A stretch of DNA of 64,000 bases from Hymenolepis diminuta (Eukaryota > Platyhelminthes > Cestoda > Cyclophyllidea > Hymenolepididae), in the NCBI GenBank assembly GCA_900708905.1, contig CAADRB010000020.1, positions 759,247 to 823,246 of the forward strand, in the 5' to 3' direction. The notes beneath the pieces were generated by a model, which saw only the letters and a program-made list of their open reading frames with translations, was not told the origin of the DNA and made no database searches. Within the stretch, counting starts at the first letter, position 1, and every line of letters starts with the position of its first letter. Shown piece after piece: positions 1 through 12,400 of the stretch. Made by a program: the position numbers and the translations under genes.

Positions 1-379
1 TGAACTCCACACATGAATCTTCACACTTGTACTTAATATATATTCAACATTGATTCCTTTTGATGACTGAGAAATTTTGTTAATTTTTAAATTTTTATTT
101 TGGTTGAGGATTCCGTGAAATGTACTGAATAAATTGATCAGTCCATTTTTGCCACCTTTTTTAGGTTCCATTTACAAAGATCACTAAAATTAAGGCTCCA
201 ATGTAATTATTTGATTTATAAATAAATAATTTGGTAAAATTCGAAATACAGGCGAATTCTATTATCAAATACGTTTGCGAATAACATTTATTGTCCATAT
301 ATTCATAAAGCGATTTGACATTATACTCGCCGAACAAACGAATAGGTGCGCAATTCCATCAACTTCCTACTCTACCCAG

Positions 380-640
380 GCCACATACAGTCTACTCGAC
401 CTTGCTATGTATTATGCTTCTACTGACTCACACCTAATTGTCATTGACTGCGAAATCCGAAATCTAAGTACTTTCTTTAGCCTTTACTCAAAACCGTTTT
501 CACGAAAGCCATTAAGACGCGTATCCCTGCTCTCCATTCTACCACCTCCTCTTCCCTCTCTGCTATTGTCTAGTATTCCACTGTCAGTCTCATTTTTCAG
601 TTTTCTGATTTGTAGGGAGTTGTTGTTACTTGCTAGCTTT
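380..640 (+). repeat. Dispersed repeat family B, copy 1
   Basis: It shares CTATGTATT, then TACTGA, CCTAATTG.CAT, TGACTGCGAAA and CATTAAGACGCGTA in the same order with 7070-7330, and more weakly with 15320-15560. A C/T-rich tail follows. This looks like a short non-autonomous element, SINE- or MITE-like; class unknown. Confidence 0.5.
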
Positions 641-1597
641 TATGATTTGCCTTAAGTTGCAATTTGATATTCAAATGAAGATTCAAAGAGAACGGGAAAT
701 AATAGAGTCGGGCAAGTTAAAGACTTTGTTTCTTAAAAATTCAACTTTTTGTTGGCATGATGAATTCCTTTTTATTTAAAAATGGTTTTACTTATTCATT
801 CGATATCTGAGGATCGGTTCAAAACTCCTAAGCTTCAAATAAGCACCAAATATTTTATTCCCCATTTGAAGAATGGATCGCTAACTACGTTGAGATTTTG
901 TCATTTGAAAACAAAGTGCCCTGACCAGATACTGAAAGAATAATATTAAAAAGTGAATTAGAAATATTTTTCTGATAGTTTTTTCTTTAACCAACCCTCC
1001 ACGGAAGTGGAAAAAAATGGTGAGGAACTTTAGGTAAAGTATACTAAATAACAGGTTAAATTAAAATATTTTATTAGGGAAAATACAACCGTTTGAAAGG
1101 AAATAAGAGAATACGTTGTACTTTAAAAAACTTCGGGTAAAATATTTGTTGATTCCGGGCAAGTTCTTCGAAAAAGTGAAATATTTTATTTCTGATGCAG
1201 TTATTAAAAGGGAAGTTTCTGTTCATAAATGTTTAATATTTGGGACTCACACTGATCAAAGTAGGATGACACAATGATTTCGAAAATTCTTTGATTCATC
1301 TGATAATACAGGATGAAAGAAGGTGGCCGGTTAAAAGTATTGAATACATTCAGGACACGCTTTTTGAGGGGTATGCCAAAATTGGACTTGAGTTAATTAT
1401 CTAGTTGGTAATGACCAGCCAACCTGTGTAAATAAATGCTCAGAAAAAACTAGAAAAAAATAACGCCAGGAGTTGAAGGTATATACAGGACGCGTATGAC
1501 ATCTAAGGACACCTTACGCACTTTTAGAAAAACTGGAAGTGAAACTGTTAATGGTTGAACCTTATAATTTCTTGCAAAAAAACAAGTAAATTTAATA

Positions 1598-2024
1598 TTA
1601 ACTCGGGTTTAATTCTATATATCCTCCTTCGGCTTCTATCATCGACTCAATTGGAGTCCGAAAGCGACCGCAAGCTTTGGTCAGGTGGTCTTTATTGGTA
1701 CTCTCCATTACTAGGGCTATTACTTCCATCAGGGAGGATTTAGTGTTATAAGGATGATCATTTACTTCCTTTTCAAGCACGCCTCGCCCCACACATAAAA
1801 ACCCAAAAGGTTAAGGTCTGGTGAATTAAGAGTAAGCCATGATGAAAATTTTTGGCTATCCAATCCTGGGTTTTGAGAGCATTATGGGATGGAGCCAAAT
1901 CTTGTTGATAGACATAAGGTCTTCTTCCATTGGCCATACTGTCTATCCAAGACGGCTTAACAATGATTCGAAGAGTCTCGATATAGACATCTGCATCTGC
2001 ATTGACTCTAAGGCCCTGAATATA
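1598..2024 (-). pseudogene. Degenerate mariner-family transposase, C-terminal half
   Basis: Minus-strand translation in three shifted frames gives GLRVNADADVYIETL, then GRRPYVYQQDLAPSH, then WLTLNSPDLNLLGFYVWG, then LEKEVNDHPYNTK and KACGRFRTPIESMIEAEGGYIE. This is the order of the catalytic domain of mariner/IS630 transposases, which cut and paste DNA with a DD(34)D triad. The middle Asp in QQD is kept. The last Asp, expected in the NPxDY motif, is Gly (codon at 1801-1803). Frameshifts lie near 1835-1845 and near 1785-1795, and the N-terminal half is missing. It is inactive. Confidence 0.85.
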
Positions 2025-3364
2025 TAAACGTTGAATGAGGCCTTTTTTCGATTGGTCTAAGGTGGCACTAATTCAGTTAAGAGATACTTTAAGAGATAGA
2101 CAAAATTAGGCTTGGTATCATTTCTTAGATCAACGATCTTCTTAATCTAATAGGATACAACAGCATTCCTCATGTGAGAAGACCAAAAATTAGGTAGAAT
2201 CATGTGAATATGGGATAATTGGAAATGAAAGAGGTGGAAAATGAGGAAGAAGTAGGAAGGGAAATTGGGAGAAAAGAGGAAGGCGTCAGTACAAAGCGAG
2301 AACAATGCAGGGATTGTAAAAGACGTACAAATAGGATACGCTTTGAGGGCTGGCTGCTTTTAGCCTGCGTAAGGCATTGAATAGTTACTACGTGAACAGC
2401 CAATCGAAAACCACAACTGACAATTATGTATAAGTAGACCTATGAGTTCGAATGCTTAGGTACCACAAACCCACCGTCATGTATAAATATCACGAAGTGA
2501 ATGAGACTGAACTGGGTTGTTTGCCTATAAATAATATTAACCATCACTTTTAGTTACCGTCAACTTAATACTCCTTAGTTATGGATTGGGAGAGGTACGA
2601 ACGTGTTATTCTACAAAACTTCCTTGATTTTAAATGAAAAAAAACAATTTGTGAAACATCTATTTATTACTGTCTACTACTGTGTCTTATTCCATTTATT
2701 TCCGCTCATTATATTTTAATTATATGGTAATATGGGCGCGGACATTTATGACTGCAAAACAAATGCTTTACCTCACATTCCATGGGTGGTCTCCGATTAG
2801 CTTGTCATTACGATCGTACGAATGTCTTTGATACAGTGGTTGGGTGACCTTCATGCGTCAATAATATGAGGATATTCTAATTTCAAAAAATAGCTTTCAT
2901 TAGATTAATATTTCCTTCTTACGTTAAAACCCTTCGGTCTTTTCCTTATAATGTGGGAGGAATCTGTCAATTGCAACTGTATATTGGAGTCTCCGATATG
3001 GTTAATATATAACACATTCATTTCACTTATTTTCATTTTCAAATTACAAAAAATATGCTGGAAGAGTAAAATATAATGCTATTTTACAATTTAGCAAATT
3101 AAATAAAATATGTGTTTTAATAAAACACTTATGAATCGCTTCAAATGTTTTCTTAATCGCTATTACGATTACACCGCTCCAGTTGAACCACTGTAGTCGG
3201 CAAGTTAAACAGCAAAAATCAACAATCTAAGTGTTACTTATTCATTGATTTTCATATACATTTATCACGAATTTGAAAGCATAATCTAGAGTATTTATAA
3301 AGCATTTACAAACTCTTTCAAATATTTATGCTCAATTCATGGGTACACATAATCTTTAAAGAGA
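2025..3364. other. 3' flank and probable 3' UTR of mGluR
   Basis: The receptor's 3' UTR must start at 3364 and run toward lower coordinates. Candidate AATAAA signals on the minus strand are at 2695-2700 and 2663-2668. A purine-rich, repeat-like patch lies at 2210-2400. Confidence 0.5.
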
Positions 3365-3493
3365 TTACATAAGAGATAATTCCGAAAGTGGAATATCAAT
3401 TTCCGAAACTGTTGAAAAGTCTTCTTCTTCGGCCAATTTCATGTCGTCCCTTGGCGGTAGAGTCCAATCAGTTTGACACATCTCGTCCTGGAG
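3365..3493 (-). CDS. mGluR: mGluR terminal exon 11: acidic C-terminus
   Basis: This exon encodes 42 residues and a TAA stop (3365-3367). The acceptor is TTGTCTATTTTAAG|CTC; an alternative AG six bases further on (start 3487) would only remove two residues. The peptide contains CQTDWTLPP (1005-1013) and an acidic stretch AEEEDFSTVSEIDIP (1020-1034), and ends ELSLM. Its compositional coherence, matching phase and position immediately downstream of exon 10 support it. No family homology is recalled. Possible AATAAA signals on this strand are at 2695-2700 and 2663-2668, which I cannot confirm. Confidence 0.68.
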   Translation of the reverse strand, partial: LQDEMCQTDWTLPPRDDMKLAEEEDFSTVSEIDIPLSELSLM

Positions 3494-6400
3494 CTTAAAA
3501 TAGACAACAGAACTGTGCAGTAAACAACACTGAAATGTGAATAGTTTTGTGGATACGTGCCTTAATAAATGGATAGGCTGACTAAACAGTCCTTTAACGC
3601 TTATATTTGCAAATGCTGAGGAGTGGACGAATTATGACCACTTTTGACCACACACAGTTCATGCTTACTTTATCGAAAATCAATACACTCAACGGCGCAC
3701 TTAAGTGAAGCCTAAGTCACGCAAACTAATGAAATTATTTTGCAATAAATTTGCGCCGACATAATTAAATATAAAAGCATACCGTTGTCTTTTTAAGTTG
3801 GGGCGGATATATCTGTTTTTCTCGTCGAACGAACGATTTCCTCTGCTTATTACCTTCCACAGCAATTTTGATGGAGTTTGTGGATTCACGCGTGACACCA
3901 CCCTTATTCATCATGTTCAACATTGAATCGCCTTTATCTTCCGGCGCCATATGTTTAGTTAGTTGATCTAGGTTACTGGAGCTTGTGTCTTGTTGCGGAG
4001 ATTGCCTCGGCGTAGCCTTCTTTTCGCTGCCAAGTTCAACTACCTCGGTAAAACCGGAAGGTTTGCGTATTCCAGAATATTTCCCTCTGTAATAAATGAA
4101 ATATACATAGCTTAACTAAAGCAACCTTTTCAGTTTTGGTTCAGAGATAAAACATTATTCTCCTTGTTTTCATTCGCAGTATGATTTGGAATGAGTATTT
4201 CTGTAATATCGGCCGTCGATCACCACTTTATACCGACTTATGAAGTGAATGTGGTTTCAAATATTTCGAAAACAAGCGCGGCAATGTTCATCGGTAAAAT
4301 GCAAATGATGTCCGCTCTGTGCCATTTATTATGAGTTACTCGTGATTAATTTGCATATATTTTGTGTCTTTTAATAAATTAACAATTTTGTACCCTGGGT
4401 CTGGCTTTGCTTTTCACTCTGTTTGCACCTCTTTTTAAATTATGTTCAAAATATCAGTAACGTTAACACGGTTTCAAACAATGTTGATTTTAACCTAATA
4501 ATAATCCATTTATTTAAAAATACTTTCGAGGATGGGAATTGGACAATGGGATGCATAGCTTTCAAATTTAAGTACAGTGAAGAAAGAGCTCTACGAAACT
4601 TTATGACCGTCTTTTCCTTGGATTGCAAAATTCGGTTGTGGTAGTTGATTTCATAGAAACATTTTTCCTTCATTTCGTTGGGCAGCCGTGAATTTGGAAT
4701 AATTAAATGAAGGCACACATTCGGCAGCGCAAAATAATGAAGAAGGGTGGTTACATGGCCGTATCCAACAAGATATATAAGCAAGCAAGAATTAATAGAC
4801 AGCGCTATTAATATTGCATCTAATAAAAGCAAAATGGCGTGCTCGATGAAGTGAGTTCCAATCCCAACTTTTTGTAATTAATCATATCTGCAGATATCAA
4901 TTTTTTATACGCTTACGAAAATGTTCTTATTATGAGTCTAATTCAAACGTCATTTATATCAAGCAGAATTCAATTTCATAAAATTTACTGATAACGTGGC
5001 ATTTTAAAGGACATCGATAGTATAAGATGTTCTTCATGATATATGTTTAAAGATTACCATTTATTTGGACAAAATTTTGAATAAGCTCAATGGTAATACC
5101 TATAATTAATTAAAGGAAATAGTTTAAATAAATCCATCTTACTTCTTCCAAAATCTATTCTTCGGAACTTTCGGATTAACATTCGTTTGCAGAACTCCAA
5201 TATGACATCGAATGTCCTTCGCCGTCGTAAATGACGCTCGAGAATTCTTATCCGGCCGGCAGAGGATGATATAAGTTTTGGGGAAAAAGAGAATTACTAG
5301 AGCTATGCTTGCCGATACACTGATACACAATGTCAGCACCATTTCGGTCTCATAGCCCGACAGGTAGACTGGAATTACCGCCAGCCACAAAACACACGTT
5401 GTATACATCGTAAATCCTATGAACTTCGCTTCATTAAAATTCTGAGGTAGATTTCGGGTCTTGATCGCATAAATTGTACACACAGCTAAAATTGTAAAAT
5501 GTAAAATATAATTTCTAAATTTAGTTAATTAATATGTGAAACATATCTTTTGAAATATTTATATTTTAAAATAAGAAATAAAATTTAATATTAACAGCAG
5601 TTGATTTTTAATAATTCTAATAAAAATAATAACATAAAATAATTGTCAAATTTGTAAGAACAATATTAATTTTATTCAATGCAATTAATTTACAGTTATT
5701 AAATAGCACACTTAGACAGATAATATCTCCATATAAAATAAAATAATCAATCAAACAAACCTATTAAGAAGATAGGGAAAGTAAGTGGAATGACGGTTCC
5801 CCTTTTGGTGGTGTCACAGCATATGCGGGCTCGAATTTTATCTTCGGAATAACGAAGAGTATCTTTTGGGGGTTCGAGAATGAACATTATTGTCACTGCT
5901 AGAATTTCCACCGCAAGTAAAGCTAGAGAAAATAACTTTATTTACTTTATTAGGCCATAATGAACGTGGTTACGAGCTGTAAATGGAATGTATACAAATC
6001 TATGCATAATTTGTCTAGGTATTAGCATATGAACTTTCTCGAGTTGTCCTAAAGCATAATTTCCCTTTATAAGTTCATGGGGTAATACTTAAAGACTATC
6101 TAAAGTAAAAATGCTGAACCTTGGCTAAAACCTATTGAGCACTGCTAGAGTAAAAAATCGCTGCTATTCTCTTCTATCTGCTCTTGTCTATACCAAGGTA
6201 AAAATGAATCCAGGTGGCATGAATAAGCATGAAAATAAATTAACCGATCAATAAATCCTGAATATTGTGTTCAAAATCCCACTCATATACCTGGGAGTTA
6301 ATTTACGGGGTTTTAATATAAGGATATTACGTATTTTTTGCGATCTGCATGCCGACATCTCAACTAAGATAAGGGAAAGACATAATTTCTCGTTTTAATA

Positions 6401-9400
6401 GCGAAAACCTATTACAGCCCAATTCAAACCTTGTACAGTATTACCTGATGCATACCCATACCCATAAACAATGTAAGGGTAAATGGTTAGTTTAATGATA
6501 ATGGAAAGAGAGTATAAAGAATGTTTATTTTGTCAAAGGAAAATATTAATAATTTTCATAATCATATTTTCAACTTGACAACAGTAAAATCAGCCTCTGG
6601 TGAAAAATAAAAACAACTTGATGCTTCCATGATTGAAAAACTGGAAACTTGTGGTATTTTGACTGCAATACCTGGTTCTTTTTGATCCTTTCCCCCGCTT
6701 CATATCTCATTAGATTCATCGGTTGTTTCCTTTAATTAGACACTTACTTATGAATAGATTGTTTAAAACTTTTTGCACTGCAATGGACAATGATAATATT
6801 TTAGTGAATAGGAGATATCATTATGTACTAGGATATCATGAAAATTAGCATGGAAAAAGTTTATTTACTCTAGCCTTACAATGGCGTTCTTCTATTTATT
6901 TCAACAGTTTATCACATAAATAGGACGCATATAATTTATTAATGAAGAGGAATAAAAAGTATTTTATACGGTAATATGAAGTTAAGGGAAGGTTACAAAA
7001 CAAAAAAATTAATTTCACATGGTTTATATGAATAGTTTGAATGCAAATTAAATCTGTAGTGCATTCCGATTCAAAGATCTGCTTAGTCTCGCTATGTATT
7101 GCTCACCTACTGAGTGATGCCTAGTTGCCATCGAATTATGACCGCGAAACTTCATTAAACCTCTACACACAATTCCACTATCATTTGCAGTTAAGACGCG
7201 TAATTCACCTATCAAACTCTCCCTTCCCTATTACCTTCCATTGTAATTATACTATGCACAATCGGTCGGCCTCGATTCTCGTTACTCTGATTTGAGGAAA
7301 GTTATTATATCCTCTTAACTTAACACAGTCATATTACGAACGTAACTTTACTTGAGACTAGTGCTTCTTTGAATTGAAGAAAATAAAGAATGGAAAATTA
7401 TGTTCAACTTAAAATTATTCTATTTTAGACCACATAATTTGTTCAGTTAACAACTTTTAATATTGACTATCATCTACACTGATTGAAAAAACTGGAAAAA
7501 TCAGATTTAAGAAAACGATGTTTGGTAAGAAAAATGATTAGAAATATGCAAGTTATATTTTTAACTAAGTTTGATATGTTTCCTCAAATATAGGTCTCAT
7601 CCACTTTATTCAATCACCATTTTACGTGAATTTAATTTCATTCCACTCAATCTAATCTAATTAATTTCCCAGTTTTATTTTCCCCATTTTTTCTCAGTTC
7701 AAAGTCTTCCAGATTATCTTAATTGGATTGCGAATTTTGAAACCAATGCACCTGTTGTTGATTAATCTGTTCTATCAGTGTATGATTGCAAGCCAAATTT
7801 GAGCTAAAACTTAGACAAAAATCTCCTTTTATTCTCCAGAAAATTTTCCCTTAGGCTATCACCGCAGTTTGAATTGTCTATGATACCGTCAGTGAGCCTA
7901 AATAAATATATTTATTTTTAATACGTCAAGATAAAATTCAACGTAAAATATTTACGAAAATTGAATTAAAGAGACGATTACGGTAGAATTTTGTGAGATG
8001 GTGTTCAAATTTTCCTCTGAATCGCATAACTGTCAATTGCTAATTGGTTTTAATTAAAATAAAAGTTGTAGTTTTTACCACACGATCAGAGGACATTCTT
8101 CCATTTCAAGATATATTTTAATGAGTTATCCATCTAGATGCACTGGAAATTAATGGCCGAATCTGCCTTTCTACAAGAGGCTTGACCCGCTATTCTAAAG
8201 ATACATTTGAAGTAGTATATGACAAGATAAAAATTTTAAACTGAGCAGTTGTAATGATAGTAATTGCCAAGTAGATCATTAGATCAGAAGGAAAACTTTT
8301 TATTATACATTCTTACAGTTTCAGTGGCGTTCTTTCTTATGCTTACTAATGTACATGATTTGATATCACAATATGTGATTACGAAAATGGTTCCAGGCAA
8401 GACGTGAGATTGGAAAGCCAACATCCATTGCGATTCTTAATTTGAAAATGTTCAAATTCAAACTATCCTTAATAAATCTCAAAACAAACTAAACCAAAGT
8501 AAGTAATGAACCATAAACAATTATATATAATTTACAAATTATGTAGAACTGCAAATAAATTTTATTAAATTATGAACGGGTAATACTGTTACTTTACTTT
8601 ATGTTTTCATATAAATATTTCACTTTACTTAACAGAATTGAAAAAATTAGAATAGTATCATAATTCCTGAGCCCCATTTAAGCGCAATATGAATACGAAA
8701 TTGCTTAAAAACATACCTCCAGTAATCACCAGCTGCGCAGAAGTAGAGAGAAATCGCTGCTTTTTCAAGAGAATCCTTTTTGAACCCTCCAATATCCTCG
8801 CTATTCTATTCGTCTTCGTGACCAAAGCTCCATAAATCGTTGTGAAAGCGAGTGCCGGCAGGGAGCGCTGGAGTGCACAGGTAACCACAGATGGTCGTAA
8901 AAGGATCGTCGCCACTGATGCATGAGCCAAAAGCGTGGCCAACAGGATGATCCACATGAGTTCTCGTGTGGAAGCTTTTACTACCGCGGTGTCTCGATGA
9001 ATAATGAATACGATAAGGATGAGAACCGTCAAGATCCCTCCCACACAAGCGAGGATTATGCCAGTTAGACATGTCGGATCAGTCCAGTGGGTGTAATAGG
9101 GAATTATTGGTTCACACCCTAAAAAGAATCCTTTAACCGTGAGCTATCTTTTGCTGCGATGAGAGAAAAATTGGTTTTGAAAGAGATCGGATAGTACATC
9201 GACTCAACAGACAAAGCAGTATTGATTATGATTTTCCCACCTTAGGAAAATATCTGTGCAATGAATAACCCCAGGGCCTTTTTTGGAAGCGTTTTCCAAA
9301 ATTTATCTAAAGTAGAGGAACAAACTCGAATTTTGTTTTACTCTTTAACATAATTTGTGCGTTTGACCAAATTGCTTACCGAGTGCGAACCATTGGGCAC

Positions 9401-12400
9401 CGAATCTGTTACTACTGAATTTGTAGACATGCACACTAACCACGGTGCTTTTAAAGCAAGTTTATGTTACCTCATTTTCCCCAAATGCCGTCTCTCACTT
9501 CAGACTAATAGTTACAATATGAATGTTCATGCATACCCTTTCATACTTGTTTGGCTATTTATTGCATGATATTTTTAAAAATAATGAAATCATGCAAGAA
9601 CCACTACAGGCGTCATCTTTTTGAGTACCTTTTTGGCATGGAGTACATAATAAAATGACAATAACCTACTTGAATACCGACCCTATTGTAAACATATTCA
9701 CAAAGTAGAAAAAAAATTTTCACGAATCCACTGATTAACTATCAGCTAATATGCCAGCGTTTTGTCCGCTAATTAATCTAAGTAAAAAGTGGCAGATTAC
9801 AAAACTACCTTGAATTAACAGGTACCTAAAATTTCACGTTCGGTTAGGTTTTCTTGCCATCCAAGTCTGTGATATACTACCAAATTAATCATATGTCTTA
9901 TTCCATTTCTAGCTTTGTTCATTGTCACGCAATTATCTACATTTTGCACACATCATTCATTTATACAAATCCTCTTATTCCCCATGCATCACCCTTGCGT
10001 AGAATCACGGCTCATTCGCGTTTCTGTTGATAGCACAATGACTGCATACCATTCCTTTATATAGCACGTTGACATTTCCTGACAAATGTGCATATTATCT
10101 CAATTTATGTTCATCCTTACCCATAGTACGGCCTGTAAGTTACTGTGCGTTATCTTAATTGTTCAATATATTCTTTTGTTATTCAGTTCTTAGTTCAATA
10201 TTGTGTTTATTTTATTTTTAACGTTAGTCTAAATGAATATCCGCCTGAATTCTACAAACTTTATTCAAAATATTGTATTAAATCGGTCACCAATAATCGT
10301 GCATTTTCGTTTTTAAAGTTATTCCTTAAAGTTAAATGAAATCAAAGTTACATAGTTAATAAATGTATAAAACATCTTAAATATTATTAAAAAACTCTTT
10401 CTTGGCTGTCAGATAAGTAAATTTATGTAGTTGGCATAGTATGGGGTAACATAGTCGATATGTCTGTCACTAAGCTCCAAGATTCATGAATATGAACTCA
10501 AGCCGGAATCTATCAGTATATCCTGAAATTTGAATTTTGAAATCATGGCAATTTAAGTAAAAGTGAACAAATTAATGAAATCAGAATTTAAATGAAATAA
10601 TGATTTATAGATACCGTCACCTTGTTGCCAACTTTTACTTAACCTTATTTCGTAATTTAGGTTAATCTAGTGCTTAGATATTTTCCCCTGACCGTAAATT
10701 GCATGTGTTTTTTCACAATTAAAATAATGAATTAAATATTTACACATTTGCATTATGTGCATCTTTTCCTAGTACTTTTCATTTCATTATGAATGCGTAT
10801 ATTAATTTATCAATTCATTTAACTTTAATATATATATATATATATACATATATACTAAAAGTTAAAAATGTTTTAAAAACGCTTATTTAATAGAAACTGT
10901 AGTATTTGACACGCCTTCATTTCCAAAAGAAAGAGGGCAAGAACAAAAGGAGGTTGTCTATAAACTCTAAATAAATGACATTTCAGGCGAAGTAGCTGTA
11001 ATAATTCCTTATAAGTGTTCACAAAATTACCATTGAAGCACATGTAGATTCTGATCATCTTTATGACAAATCCTTTCTACGACTTATGCTTGTTTAAAGT
11101 GAATGCAATGGCCGCATTTTAACTCCCACTTGTCGATATCGCAGTTGGGGACATCTGATTATCGATATTATGTGTTTTGATGGTTACCTCAGCCATTAAC
11201 CGTTACACCAAAGACCTTATTTACATGACACATTCGATTATATACTCAGCTGGGGATTACCGTTAGAAAATATGCCATCTATGAAGGCAGTGTTAACCTT
11301 GTAAGGCCATTTTTATTAGTATTATGCTGTAAATTTTAATACAAACAAATAAATTGACGGGTATGATGAAGAAAAATGAGGCACTACTCTATCGTCCAGA
11401 CTTCATTAAACAGGGACAAGAAAAAATTGATTTTCATATAAGTTTCTTGTTTCTTGGTACTTGCATAATGTGTAACAGGAAAAATTACAAAATAGAAGGT
11501 CGGAAGGTTTCTGAATTGATTGCCATTATTTTTAATCTTAAACAAACTGTCAGGATATTAAGAGTAGAAGGCTGTTATTTTGAAACATTAGGCGGAATGT
11601 TGGGTGAGAGACTCTTAAAAGAATGGGTAATATCAACTCTGAAACAGCCCATTTATTTGTTGGCTGTTCTGTCGTATAGCACTCTTCACACAGGTAATCA
11701 TTATTCAAAGTATAGTTAGAAAAATATTTTGAGATTAACATTGTTCAAATAACTTACTCTAGCTAAAGGATGCATTCAAAAAATTTAAAAATGGAGAAAA
11801 ACAAGATTTTTGCCTTACAATAGAAAGGATTATTAATTTAATCAGAGAAGACAATAGTAATATGTATTCAGAACACTGAAACTTAAAAATCACAAATTTA
11901 AGACAGAAAACCTGCTAAGCTCTATTCTTACGAGTTTTATCGCGACTAAATGAGAAGAAGACAGAGCCGGTATCAGGAATATAGGGAGATTATTTGGAGA
12001 AGGTGTTTACCTAGCAACCGGTAGGGTGAAAATGTATCAGACCAGGTGAGTAATGAAAACAAAATTCCTAGGGATAGATACTTGTGCAAATCGAATAACA
12101 CTTTGCATGAATAGAGATAAGACATACAAAACGAATTGAAGGAGATAGAAAGCTAGGCTAGATGATAACGAGGCGTTACTAACTTTTCAATTTTGGAAAG
12201 AAAGTAAATATTTTTCCATAACACGAAATATTAAAAATTATTTAATAATTAAAAAATAGAACCCATTTAGTACAAATAAAGTGGAATTGAACTATACAAT
12301 CAAACAAATTACTAGATGTAAGCAATGTGAAATTTTCATCGTAACGAAATAGCTTTATGATCTCCAAAACATTCTTGTTTGAGAAAATGCATATTTTTCA

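Larger units (their letters stand above)
5923..8716 (-). other. mGluR intron 7 (2.8 kb)
   Basis: Holds arm 1 of the 320-bp inverted repeat and family B copy 2. Otherwise A+T-rich and featureless. Confidence 0.85.

Noticed and set aside
4446..4832. 128-codon minus-strand open frame in intron 9.
   Set aside because: Phobic, low-information peptide with no family match and no splice context in receptor frame; compatible with chance.
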